64,000 nt of DNA from Sphingomonas sp. ATCC 31555. GTDB lineage: Bacteria; Pseudomonadota; Alphaproteobacteria; Sphingomonadales; Sphingomonadaceae. Position 1 is the first letter of the stretch, and the number at the start of each line of letters is the position of its first letter. The stretch lies in NCBI RefSeq assembly GCF_000282895.1, contig NZ_ALBQ01000004.1:87077-151076 (forward strand). Direction: 5' to 3'. Below are positions 9,432-17,613 of this stretch, one piece after another. The notes beneath the pieces were generated by a model. That model was given only the letters and a program-made list of their open reading frames with translations, was not told the DNA's origin and did not search any database. The translations under genes and the position numbers were made by a program.

Positions 9432-10247
9432 TCAACGCAGGGCGTTGGCGACCAGCTTGTGGAGCTTGGAGTGCAGCCCGTCATTGGCAGCGAGGAACTG
9501 GTTGCGCTGCATCGCCATGTCCTGGCCGCGATAGTCGGTGACGAACCCACCGGCTTCCTTCACCAGCAGCATGCCGGCGGCCACGTCCCAGGGCTTCAGG
9601 TCCGATTCCCAATAGCCGTCGAACCGGCCCGCCGCGACCCAGGCGAGGTCGAGCGCGGCCGAGCCCAGCCGGCGGATGCCCGCCACTTCGGGCGCCACCG
9701 CACCGAAGATGCGGCTCCATTCGGCGAAATTGCCATGGCCCATGAACGGAATGCCGGTGGCGATCAGCGATTCCGAGAGATCGCGGCGCGAGGAGACGCG
9801 CAGGCGCTGGTCCTGCAGCCAGGCGCCGCGGCCCTTCTCGGCCCAGAAGCTCTCGTCGGTCAGCGGCTGGTAGACCAGGCCATGGGTGATCTCCGGCTTG
9901 CCCTGCGATCCGTTCGGATCCTCCACCGCGATCGCGATCGAGAAATGCGGGATGCCGTGGAGGAAATTGGTGGTGCCGTCGAGCGGATCGACGATGAAGC
10001 GCGGCTTGTCCGGATCGCCCGGCAGTTCGCCGCCTTCTTCGGCGAGGATGCGCCAGTCGGGCCGCGCCTTGCGCAGTTCCTCGATCAGCGTCTGCTCGGC
10101 GCGCTTGTCGGCCATGCTCACGAAATCGGCCGGGCCCTTGCGGCTGACCTGCAGGTGCTGGACCTCGTTGAAGTCGCGACGCAGGCGGGGTGCCGCCTTG
10201 CGTGCGGCGCGGGCCATGACGGTGAGAAGGCCGGAATGCGCTACCAT
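9432..10247 (-). CDS. suhB: Inositol monophosphatase family protein
   Basis: This is a magnesium-dependent phosphatase of the IMPase/SuhB family, which removes phosphate from inositol-1-phosphate and related sugar phosphates. In several bacteria SuhB also assists rRNA transcription complexes. The 271-residue product has the metal-site motifs EEGG (about residues 70-73), DPLDGTTNFLHGIPHFS and the C-terminal WDVAAGMLLVKEAGG. ATG 10247 has GGAGAA about 8 bases upstream. It lies downstream of efp, separated by a terminator-like hairpin, so it may have its own promoter. The physiological substrate cannot be read from sequence. Confidence 0.93.
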   Translation of the reverse strand: MVAHSGLLTVMARAARKAAPRLRRDFNEVQHLQVSRKGPADFVSMADKRAEQTLIEELRKARPDWRILAEEGGELPGDPDKPRFIVDPLDGTTNFLHGIPHFSIAIAVEDPNGSQGKPEITHGLVYQPLTDESFWAEKGRGAWLQDQRLRVSSRRDLSESLIATGIPFMGHGNFAEWSRIFGAVAPEVAGIRRLGSAALDLAWVAAGRFDGYWESDLKPWDVAAGMLLVKEAGGFVTDYRGQDMAMQRNQFLAANDGLHSKLHKLVANALR

Positions 10248-10309
10248 ATCAATCTTTCTCCCTGCCGCAGTTGCGGGGGACTATGGAAGGCCTGACCCGA
10301 AAACGGGAA

Positions 10310-10336
10310 AAGGGGACGCAGGCCTGCCGTCCCCTT
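10310..10336 (-). terminator. Terminator-like hairpin after efp
   Basis: Arms AAGGGGACG (10310-10318) and CGTCCCCTT (10328-10336) are perfect complements around a short loop that is itself GC-palindromic. Read on the minus strand, the hairpin follows the efp stop by about 30 bases and leads into interrupted T-runs (TTCCCG, then TTTTC). The weak T-tract limits confidence. Confidence 0.5.
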
Positions 10337-10366
10337 CCCTTCGCATGTTCGGCCGAAGCCGGCAGA

Positions 10367-10930
10367 TCAGTCCGCGCGGCGGACGTAGGTCTGCTCGTAC
10401 ACGTCGACGACGATGCGCGTGCCCGATGCGATGTGCGGCGGCACCATGATACGCACGCCGTTGTCGAGCACGGCCGGCTTGTACGAGGACGAGGCCGTCT
10501 GGCCCTTCACCACCGCATCGGCCTCGACGATCGTCGCTTCGATCGTGTCGGGCAGCTGCACACTGATCGGCTCTTCGTCATAGAGCTCCATCAGCACGTC
10601 CATGCCGTCCTGCAGGAAGGCCGCGGCCTCGCCGAGCAGATCGCGCGGCAGCGTCGTCTGGTCGTAGGTTTCCTTGTCCATGAACACGAGCATGTCGCCT
10701 TCCGGATACAGGAACTGGAAATCCTTGGTGTCGAGGCGCACGCGCTCCACGGTCTCGGCCGAGCGGAAGCGGACGTTGTTCTTGCGACCGTCGCGCAGGT
10801 TCTTGAGTTCGACCTGCATATAGGCACCGCCCTTGCCGGGCTGGGTGTGCTGAATCTTGACGGCGCGCCAGATGCCGCCCTCATATTCGATGATGTTGCC
10901 GGGACGGATGTCCACGCCGCTGATCTTCAT
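10367..10930 (-). CDS. efp: Elongation factor P
   Basis: EF-P binds between the ribosomal P and E sites and rescues ribosomes stalled on polyproline. The 187-residue product has the full three-domain length: an N-terminal KOW-like domain and two OB folds, with the closing signature near [12 protein letters not shown] and [14 protein letters not shown]. The loop that is modified in many bacteria reads [10 protein letters not shown], with Lys33 at its tip. A Lys here fits EpmA-type beta-lysylation, but no epmA/epmB is in the window. It sits 39 bases downstream of the M23 peptidase gene. Confidence 0.97.
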   Translation of the reverse strand: MKISGVDIRPGNIIEYEGGIWRAVKIQHTQPGKGGAYMQVELKNLRDGRKNNVRFRSAETVERVRLDTKDFQFLYPEGDMLVFMDKETYDQTTLPRDLLGEAAAFLQDGMDVLMELYDEEPISVQLPDTIEATIVEADAVVKGQTASSSYKPAVLDNGVRIMVPPHIASGTRIVVDVYEQTYVRRAD

Positions 10931-10969
10931 GGATCGTGCCTGTTGTTGAGAAAGAGCTGAGCGCGGCCC

Positions 10970-11542
10970 TTAGCTCCGGCCGGGCTTTCCCGCAAGCAGT
11001 GGATAGGGATCGATGTTCCGGCCCTCCCACCAGCGCTCGCCCGGCGCCATCTCCTTCACCTCCAGGTGGAGGTGGGGCGGCCCGCCGGCGGCACTGCCGC
11101 TGTCGCCAACCGTAGCGATCGGCTGCCCCTGGCGAACGATCGCGCCCTCTGCCACGCCAATCGTATCGAGGTGCGCATAATAGTGCACGCCCCCGCCGTC
11201 GGGGGTGCGGATATACAAGGTGTGGCCGCCGAGCCCGCTTTCGAACCGCTTTTCGACGGTGCCGCTCGCCGCGGCGAGCACCGGCGTGCCCTTGGGCGCA
11301 AGGATGTCGATCGCATGATGCTCGCGGTCGCCATCCCCACGCGGCTCTCCCCAATTGCTATGCAGAGCCGACACGGGCACGCCCTGCACCGGCACAATCA
11401 GGCCCGATGCCCCCGACGCGGGCGCAGATCGCGCCGCCTCGACTCGCGGTACCTGCCCGGCCGGCAGCACCCGCACGCGCGAGACCAGCAGCGCCAGCAG
11501 CGCTACCGTCACCAGCCCGACGATCACGCCCCGACGCCGCAT
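10970..11542 (-). CDS. M23 family metalloendopeptidase
   Basis: This is a probable cell-wall endopeptidase of the LytM/M23 family, anchored or secreted through an N-terminal hydrophobic helix (residues 5-21). The 190-residue product has the zinc-site motifs HHAID (His76, Asp79), YYAHL (His124) and HLHLE (His157, His159), so the active site looks complete rather than degenerate. It starts 4 bases after the L,D-transpeptidase stop, making a two-gene peptidoglycan-remodelling unit with efp downstream. Cross-link cleavage is inferred from the family. Confidence 0.92.
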   Translation of the reverse strand: MRRRGVIVGLVTVALLALLVSRVRVLPAGQVPRVEAARSAPASGASGLIVPVQGVPVSALHSNWGEPRGDGDREHHAIDILAPKGTPVLAAASGTVEKRFESGLGGHTLYIRTPDGGGVHYYAHLDTIGVAEGAIVRQGQPIATVGDSGSAAGGPPHLHLEVKEMAPGERWWEGRNIDPYPLLAGKPGRS

Positions 11543-11546
11543 TGCA

Positions 11547-12539
11547 CTATTCCTGAAAGATCGCCGGCGTACCGGGCTTCACCATCAGCGCGAGGCGCGC
11601 GGCATCCCAATTGGTCAGGCGGATGCAGCCATGGCTTTCCGATCGCCCGATCGTCTGCGGCTCGGGCGTGCCGTGGATGCCGTAATGCTCCTTGGACAGG
11701 TCGATCCATACCACTCCCACCGGCCCGTTCGGGCCCGGCGGCAACATGGCGGGATCGTCGCTCTTCTTGGCATCCCAGAACAGGTCTGGATTATAATGAA
11801 ACTTAGGATTGGTATCTAAACCATTGATCTTCCAACGTCCTATGGGCAATGGATCATGCTCGCTGCCCATGGTCGCGCTGAACTGGGCCACAAGGCGATT
11901 GCCGCTGCCATAGACCTTCAGCACCCCTTCCGATTTATCGACTACCAGATGGTCTGCCTTGGGCTGCGTTGCATCGACGTTCAGCATGCTGAGCGTCTGC
12001 CGCCATTCCGGCTTCATATCGTCGGGGTAGGCGCGCGACGAGGGCAGCGCATTGGGAAAGCGGAACACCGCACCGGTACGAATCGCCCGTCCACCGGGGT
12101 TCAGTTCCACCAGCACCTCGGGGGTGGTGTGGAACATTTCCGCTAGCTTCTCCAGCGGGCGGCGATAGGCCAGCGCGGACAGCTTGCTTTGTTCGGGCAG
12201 GTTCTTGGGGATGGGATCGACAAATGGTCCCGCCATCGCGTCAGCTGAGACTGCCAGCGTCTTCACGGGGCGCAAGCGGCGATACTGGTGCAGCACCTTC
12301 AGCGTCGCGGCATCGATGGTGCCTGTCACGGCAAGGCCGCGCGCTTCCTGGAAGCCGCGCAACGCCGCGGTCAGCGACTGTCCGGGGCGACCATCGAGAA
12401 TACCGGGCGAGAAGCCGAGGTGATCGAGAATGACCTGCACATGGAGAATATTGAAATCGATGACCGAGCGCGGCGGCGCGGGCTGCGCCAGCGCGGGAAT
12501 GCTAACGCAGCACAATGCCAACCCCAAAGCCTTCCGCAC
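11547..12539 (-). CDS. L,D-transpeptidase (YkuD) with peptidoglycan-binding domain
   Basis: This is a periplasmic enzyme that would form 3-3 peptidoglycan cross-links or attach proteins to the wall. The 330-residue product has a signal peptide ending ALAQ (about residue 19), a PG_binding_1 domain (HLGFSPGILDGRPGQS, VTGTIDAATLKVL), a linker and a YkuD domain. The catalytic signature is HGTPEP followed by SESHGCIRLTNWDA, with Cys305 as nucleophile. I chose GTG 12539 because GGAGGT lies 8 bases upstream. An ATG seven codons earlier would extend the signal peptide and put this ribosome site inside the gene. It is divergent from acvB, with about 200 bases between. Confidence 0.93.
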   Translation of the reverse strand: MRKALGLALCCVSIPALAQPAPPRSVIDFNILHVQVILDHLGFSPGILDGRPGQSLTAALRGFQEARGLAVTGTIDAATLKVLHQYRRLRPVKTLAVSADAMAGPFVDPIPKNLPEQSKLSALAYRRPLEKLAEMFHTTPEVLVELNPGGRAIRTGAVFRFPNALPSSRAYPDDMKPEWRQTLSMLNVDATQPKADHLVVDKSEGVLKVYGSGNRLVAQFSATMGSEHDPLPIGRWKINGLDTNPKFHYNPDLFWDAKKSDDPAMLPPGPNGPVGVVWIDLSKEHYGIHGTPEPQTIGRSESHGCIRLTNWDAARLALMVKPGTPAIFQE

Positions 12540-12747
12540 GTAAGCGACCTCCCCATCCATTCAGGCGTTGGTGGGGTAACGACTTATAAGGCCGGTTGTT
12601 TCCACACAGAAACAGAGTGGACAGGCGGGCGCCACCATGCCCTAGTGCGAACATGCGGCGGAATCCTCTAGAAACGGGACGACGGGTTCGGGCGATCGGG
12701 CGCGGTTCCTTCATCCGCCCTTCAGCAACGGGAGCATAAGGCAAGCG

Positions 12748-13524
12748 ATGGTGCCGAACCCTTCCCGCCTCCTGTATCAGCGCCCCGGCTGGAAAGGCTG
12801 GGCAGCGATCCTGATCGCCCTGCTGGGCCTTGCCGCACTCGGCGTCTACTGGAGCGCAGGATTTCTCGACCGGGATCCGGTGCGCACCTTTACCATGCCG
12901 CCGTCTCCGCAAACCAGCGGCGCGCAAGTTGCCGCGGTGTTCTTCTCCGGCGACATGGGAATGCGCTACGGCATGGGGCCATATGTGGTCGAAGCGCTTT
13001 CGGGTGCCGGCGTACCCGTCTACGCCGTCGCCAGTTCCACGGCCTTCGCACACCACCGCAGCCATGCCGAAGTGACGGCGCTGGTGGCGGAGTCCGTGCG
13101 GCAGGCGATGCGCCGCTCCGGCGCCAGCAGAGTGGTGGTGATTGGCCAGTCTTTCGGGGCGGACATGGTCCGGGTAGGGCTGGCAGCGATGCCCGCCGAT
13201 CTCCGGCCGAAGGTGGCCGCCCTCGTGCTGGTCGTGCCGGGTGCCACCGCCTATTTCCGCGCCGATCCGCTGGGCCTCGCCTATATGGGTACGCCCGATG
13301 AAGATGCCGCGGCAGCACATGGGATCGATTGGCTGCCCGTCACCTGCATCCGCGGGGCGGACGAGAAGGATAGCCTTTGCCCCAGCCTGCTTGCCCCCAA
13401 TGTACGACGCATCACCTTACCCGGGGGACATTATCTACGCATGGATCATGACTTGCTGGTGCGCACGGTCTTGGGTGCGCTGACCCCTGTTCTGGGCGCA
13501 CACCTGGAAGCCCCGACACCCTGA
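12748..13524 (+). CDS. acvB: AcvB/VirJ-type periplasmic lipid hydrolase
   Basis: The 258-residue product has an N-terminal membrane segment (about residues 18-34) and a single VirJ/AcvB alpha/beta-hydrolase domain. It shows VFFSGDMGMRYGMG and the nucleophile elbow VIGQSFGAD, with a late HYLRMDHD supplying a candidate histidine. In Agrobacterium, AcvB hydrolyses lysyl-phosphatidylglycerol made by LpiA, and acvB and lpiA are neighbours. Here mprF/lpiA follows after 75 bases on the same strand, which strongly supports the same pairing. Agrobacterium AcvB is about twice as long, so this is the short VirJ-like form. An AAGG site precedes the ATG. Confidence 0.85.
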   Translation: MVPNPSRLLYQRPGWKGWAAILIALLGLAALGVYWSAGFLDRDPVRTFTMPPSPQTSGAQVAAVFFSGDMGMRYGMGPYVVEALSGAGVPVYAVASSTAFAHHRSHAEVTALVAESVRQAMRRSGASRVVVIGQSFGADMVRVGLAAMPADLRPKVAALVLVVPGATAYFRADPLGLAYMGTPDEDAAAAHGIDWLPVTCIRGADEKDSLCPSLLAPNVRRITLPGGHYLRMDHDLLVRTVLGALTPVLGAHLEAPTP

Positions 13525-13599
13525 TCGGCCGACTGCGGACTGATTGCACCTGAAGCGGCGCGGCGATAAGGACCCGCACGGCGTTCCCGGGGGAAGCAG

Positions 13600-16191
13600 A
13601 TGCAGAGTTCAGGAACGGACGCGCCGCGGGATGTGAAGTCGGTGACATCGCGGACCGCGGCGTGGTTCTCGCGGCATCGCCGGGCGCTGCTGATCGCACT
13701 GGCGGTAGCGATCACGCTCATCGGGTTCGAAGCGGTCCGCGCCATCCTTGCCGAGGTGCATCTTCGCGACGTGCGCCACGCGCTGCATCAGATCGGCGCG
13801 CCGCGGCTCGCGCTCGCGCTCGCGCTCACCACGGCTTCCTATCTGTCGCTTACGCTCTACGACTGGTTCGCAGTGCGCACGATCGGCTATAAGCTGCCGT
13901 GGCGCACGGCGGCACTGGCTTCGTTCACCAGCTACACGATCAGCCACAATCTGGGCCTCTCGCTACTTACCGGGGGCACGGCACGGCTGCGGGCCTATCA
14001 CGCGGCAGGCCTGGACTTCGCCGATGTCGCCCGGGTTACGTTGATCGCCTCCGGCACTTTTTGGGCCGGAGTCCTCGCGGTAACGGCGGCCGCCCTGATG
14101 GCGGCATCGCATCCGATTGCCGTGGCGGGGAACCTGTTGCCGGTATGGTTGCTCCACGGCGTCGGCGCGGCGATTGGGCTCGCCATTGCCGGGCTGTTCG
14201 TGCTGCGCACCCGGGGGCTGACCATGCTCCGGCTCGGCGCCGCCACGCTGCCCCTGCCGCGCCCGCGGCTAATGGCCGGGCAGATCGGCATCGCCGCGCT
14301 CGACCTGGCCTGTGCATCGGGTGCGCTGTTCGTACTGGTGCCGCATGCTGATCCCGCGCTGATCGGCGGGTTCTTCCTTGCCTATGCGCTGGCGATTGTG
14401 GTGGCGCTGGTCACGCATGTGCCGGGCGGCATCGGCGTATTCGAAGCGACGATGCTGGCGCTGGTGCCGATTGGCCACAGCGACCTGTTCGCAGCGCTGC
14501 TGCTGTACCGGCTGCTCTATTACTTCCTGCCGCTGCTGGTTGCGGGCGTGCTGCTGGCGATGATCGAGGGTCGGCGTCTACGCCACCCGATCGCCGCCGG
14601 GCTCAGTGTCGCGCATCGCCTCGGACAGGCGCTGGCGCCACCGCTGCTGGCCCTGCTCGTCTTCGGCGGAGGACTGGTGCTGCTCGTCTCCGGCGCGCTG
14701 CCGCCGGCGCACGGGCGGATGCACCCGCTGCATGCGATCCTGCCCCTACCCTTTGTCGAGGCCTCGCACTTCGCTGCCAGCCTGGTGGGCAGCGCCCTGC
14801 TGCTAACCGCGCCCGCCGTGCAGGCGCGGCTTAAAAGCGGCTTTCACGCAGCTCGGTTGCTGCTGGTAGCCGGCGCCGCTTTCTCCTTGCTGAAGGGCGT
14901 CGATTATGAAGAAGCGACGGTCCTGCTAGTCGTTGCCGCGCTGTTGCAATATGCGCGGCCGGGTTTTTACCGCAGCGCCGGGATCGGATCGGCGCCGGTG
15001 GCGCGCTGGTGGTGGGCCGCAGCGCTGATCGCGGTCCTGCTGAGCGCGTGGGCGGGTTTCTTCGCCTATAAGCGTGTGCCCTACACCGACGATCTGTGGT
15101 GGGATTTCGCCTGGCGCGGCAATGCCCCTCGTTTCCTGCGCGCCACGCTGGGCGCGACGATGCTGCTGGTCGGCTGGGCCTTTTGGCGGCTGATGTCCGC
15201 CTCGCCCCGTATCGTCGGGCAGCAGACGCTAGATGCCGATGTCGCAGCCCGGGCGATCGCGGCCAGCAGCCGGGCCGACGCCATGCTTGCCTTCACCGGC
15301 GACAAGGAGTTCCTCGTCTCCGCCTCGGACGACGCCTTCCTGATGTATCGCGTGCAGGGGCGCACATGGGTGGTGATGGGCGACCCCGTCGGGCCGGAGA
15401 CGGCCTGGTCGGAACTGATCTGGGAAATTCGCCGTCGCTGCGATGCCGCTCACGGCCGGCTTTGCCTGTTCCAGGTGAGCGCTGCGGCACTGCCGCTGGT
15501 CGTCGAACTAGGGCTCCAGCCGATGAAATATGGCGAAGAGGCGCTGATCGATCTCCGCCATGGCTATGATCTGAAAGGCGCGGCGTTCAAATCGCTTCGC
15601 TATTCGGTAAACCGCGCCACCGCCGAAGGGCTGATATTCGAGGTTCTGCCCGCCGCAGCCGTCCCCGCCGAGCTCCCCGAATTGCAACGGGTCTCCGATG
15701 CGTGGTTGGGGGGCAAGCCCGGTGCCGAGAAGCGCTTCAGCCTTGGCGGGTTCGATGCCGACTATCTCGCACGGTTTGACTGCGCGGTGCTGCGCTTGCA
15801 GGGAGAGATCGTCGCCTTCGCAAACATCTGGGAGACGCCAAACCGCGAGGAAATGTCGGTCGATCTGATGCGCCATCTGCCAGATACGCCTTATGGCGCG
15901 ATGGACCTGCTCTTCGTGCGACTGCTGCAATATGGCGCCAGCCAAGGTTTCGAGCGGTTCAACCTTGGAATGGCGCCGCTTTCGGGCCTGAAGCCGGGGC
16001 CGCTCGCGCCGATCTGGTCCCGCCTGGGCGCGGCGGTGTACGGACATGGTGAGCGCATCTACGGCTTTTCGGGCCTACGCGCGTTCAAGGCGAAGTTCGC
16101 CCCGCAATGGGTGCCGCGCTATATCGGCACATCCCCCGGCGTATCGGCACCGCGCGCGCTCGTAGATGTCGCCATGCTGGTGGGCGGTTAG
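13600..16191 (+). CDS. mprF: Phosphatidylglycerol lysyltransferase/flippase MprF (LpiA)
   Basis: The 863-residue product has the MprF layout. About residues 28-530 hold a dozen or more hydrophobic helices (the flippase part, with HVPGGIGVFEATMLALVP as a family landmark). A C-terminal GNAT-fold synthase domain (about 560-860) transfers an aminoacyl group from aminoacyl-tRNA to phosphatidylglycerol. Readable landmarks are MLAFTGDKEFLVS, VVMGDPVGP, GEEALIDL, KSLRYSVNRATAEG and FERFNLGMAPLSGL. This cationic lipid typically lowers sensitivity to antimicrobial peptides and acid. Its partner hydrolase acvB lies immediately upstream. Lysine as the amino acid is assumed from the family. Confidence 0.94.
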   Translation: MQSSGTDAPRDVKSVTSRTAAWFSRHRRALLIALAVAITLIGFEAVRAILAEVHLRDVRHALHQIGAPRLALALALTTASYLSLTLYDWFAVRTIGYKLPWRTAALASFTSYTISHNLGLSLLTGGTARLRAYHAAGLDFADVARVTLIASGTFWAGVLAVTAAALMAASHPIAVAGNLLPVWLLHGVGAAIGLAIAGLFVLRTRGLTMLRLGAATLPLPRPRLMAGQIGIAALDLACASGALFVLVPHADPALIGGFFLAYALAIVVALVTHVPGGIGVFEATMLALVPIGHSDLFAALLLYRLLYYFLPLLVAGVLLAMIEGRRLRHPIAAGLSVAHRLGQALAPPLLALLVFGGGLVLLVSGALPPAHGRMHPLHAILPLPFVEASHFAASLVGSALLLTAPAVQARLKSGFHAARLLLVAGAAFSLLKGVDYEEATVLLVVAALLQYARPGFYRSAGIGSAPVARWWWAAALIAVLLSAWAGFFAYKRVPYTDDLWWDFAWRGNAPRFLRATLGATMLLVGWAFWRLMSASPRIVGQQTLDADVAARAIAASSRADAMLAFTGDKEFLVSASDDAFLMYRVQGRTWVVMGDPVGPETAWSELIWEIRRRCDAAHGRLCLFQVSAAALPLVVELGLQPMKYGEEALIDLRHGYDLKGAAFKSLRYSVNRATAEGLIFEVLPAAAVPAELPELQRVSDAWLGGKPGAEKRFSLGGFDADYLARFDCAVLRLQGEIVAFANIWETPNREEMSVDLMRHLPDTPYGAMDLLFVRLLQYGASQGFERFNLGMAPLSGLKPGPLAPIWSRLGAAVYGHGERIYGFSGLRAFKAKFAPQWVPRYIGTSPGVSAPRALVDVAMLVGG

Positions 16192-16247
16192 CCCTTGGGG
16201 TCGCCGCGCGGCACACCATATGCTGCGACGCAACCAGGGAGACACGC

Positions 16248-17117
16248 ATGGACCTCGCATTTCTCGGGCTCGGGCAGATGGGCATCGGCATGGCGAGTGC
16301 GCTGCTCGATGCCGGCCACACGCTCACTGTCTGGAACCGGACGCCGGAGAAGGCCGCTTCGCTTACCGATCGCGGCGCCCGGCTGGCGCGCACGCCCCGC
16401 GAAGCGGCCGACGGTGCCGAAGCGGTGCTGACGATGGTCGCCGACGATGCGGCGCTCGCCATGGTGTTGAACGGATCGGATGGGCTGCTGGCGGGCATGG
16501 CGCCTGCCACGCTGCACCTGTCGCACAGCACGATCGCCGTCGCTACCGCGGATCGGCTCGCCACCGCCCATGCAGAGGCCGGACATCGTTTCGTTTCCGC
16601 CCCGGTATTCGGCCGGCCACCGGTCGCGGCGCAGGGCAAGCTCGCCATCGTCGCGGCAGGTGCACCCGATGCGATGGAGGCAGCCGAACCGCTCCTCAAG
16701 GCGCTGGGTCGCGTCACTTTTCTCATCAGCGATACGCCCTCTGCCGCGAACCTAGTTAAATTGGCTGGCAATTTCATGATCATGGCCACGGTCGAAGCCT
16801 ATGGCGAGGCGATGTCGCTCGGCGAAAAGGGCGGCGTCGCCCGCGAGAAGATGCTGGAGGTATTCTCGGGCACGATCTTCGACGGCGCGATCCACAAGGT
16901 CTATGGCCCGCCGATCGCCGAGCGTCGCCATCGCCCTGCGGGCTTCGCCGCGCCTTTAGGCCTCAAGGACATGCGCCTTGCGGGTGAAGCCGCCGAGGCG
17001 GTGGGCGCCAAGCTGCCGCTGCTCGACCTGGTCCGCGCGCATCTCACCGAGACCGTCGCCACAGAAGGCAGCGACGTCGACGTGACCGCGCTCGCTGAGA
17101 CGATCGCCAAGCTGTGA
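16248..17117 (+). CDS. NAD(P)-dependent beta-hydroxyacid dehydrogenase family protein
   Basis: The 289-residue product is a cytoplasmic enzyme of the 3-hydroxyisobutyrate dehydrogenase superfamily. It has an N-terminal Rossmann domain with FLGLGQMGIGMASALLDAG and WNRTPEK, and an all-helical C-terminal domain. The catalytic lysine lies in NLVKLAGNFMI. The usual substrate-binding stretch DAPVSGG is replaced by SAPVFGRPPVA, which argues against a classical 3-hydroxyisobutyrate dehydrogenase and towards the glyoxylate/succinic semialdehyde reductase or imine-reductase-like branches. ATG 16248 has AGGGAGA upstream. The substrate is not known. Confidence 0.88.
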   Translation: MDLAFLGLGQMGIGMASALLDAGHTLTVWNRTPEKAASLTDRGARLARTPREAADGAEAVLTMVADDAALAMVLNGSDGLLAGMAPATLHLSHSTIAVATADRLATAHAEAGHRFVSAPVFGRPPVAAQGKLAIVAAGAPDAMEAAEPLLKALGRVTFLISDTPSAANLVKLAGNFMIMATVEAYGEAMSLGEKGGVAREKMLEVFSGTIFDGAIHKVYGPPIAERRHRPAGFAAPLGLKDMRLAGEAAEAVGAKLPLLDLVRAHLTETVATEGSDVDVTALAETIAKL

Positions 17118-17125
17118 TTTGTCTT

Positions 17126-17267
17126 CCTCTCCCCTTGTGGGAGAGGGAGGGAGCGCCGCGTAGCGCGCGGAAGGGCGAGGGGGATGGGGAGATGCGGACC
17201 CAAGTCCCCCTCACCCTTCCCACTGCCTTCGGCAGCGGGCCCCTTCCCTCTCCCACAAGGGGAGAGG
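17126..17267. repeat. Large nested palindromic intergenic repeat
   Basis: The 23 bases at 17126-17148 are the exact reverse complement of 17245-17267. Each arm is itself a hairpin (CCTCTCCC / GGGAGAGG around CTTGT). Inside lie a second pair of arms, 17169-17183 and 17206-17220, matching at 14 of 15 positions. The element fills the gap between two + strand genes and looks like the REP/MITE-type repeats scattered through sphingomonad genomes. It has no coding frame of its own. It could also act as a transcription terminator. Confidence 0.85.
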
Positions 17268-17321
17268 GATTCGGGACAGGATGCCCTTCCCCCCTGCCCC
17301 GTTCGCGCGTACAATTCCCAC

Positions 17322-17588
17322 ATGAGCACTCGGCTTTTCCTCGCCCATCCGCGCAGCGTCGGCGAAAGCTATGCCGAGCATGCCGCCACGGCGGCGCGGT
17401 TCGGCGTCACGATGATGATCGGCGGTGCCGCCTGCATCGTCCATGCGGTGCTGCGCTTCCTGTTCGTCCGCACCGCGAGCGACTCGGTGAAGCGGCTCTA
17501 CGCCCAGATGAAGGCACGCCAGCCCGCCTTCGCCAAGCAGCAGGCCGCCTTCCGCCAGCCCGAGTGGCAGCTCGACTACGAAATCTGA
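17322..17588 (+). CDS. DUF6356 family small protein
   Basis: The 88-residue product reads MSTRLFLAHPRSVGESYAEH, a hydrophobic segment (about residues 28-50), then the amphipathic SDSVKRLYAQMKAR and a C-terminus rich in Gln/Arg. I recognise it as the DUF6356 family of sphingomonads, whose function is unknown. ATG 17322 is the first start that gives the family N-terminus; the frame is open further upstream through the repeat but is not coding there. It sits 25 bases before the FAD-protein gene, so the two may be co-transcribed. Confidence 0.8.
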   Translation: MSTRLFLAHPRSVGESYAEHAATAARFGVTMMIGGAACIVHAVLRFLFVRTASDSVKRLYAQMKARQPAFAKQQAAFRQPEWQLDYEI

Positions 17589-17613
17589 CGCCGGCATCGG
17601 GGGAGCCGCAAGC

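Noticed and set aside
6849..10295. Very long + strand open frame opposite the chemoreceptor and suhB
   Set aside because: Its product is rich in Arg, Ala, Asp and His with no domain, and it mirrors the codon use of the minus strand PAS receptor. High-GC genes often leave the antisense frame open.
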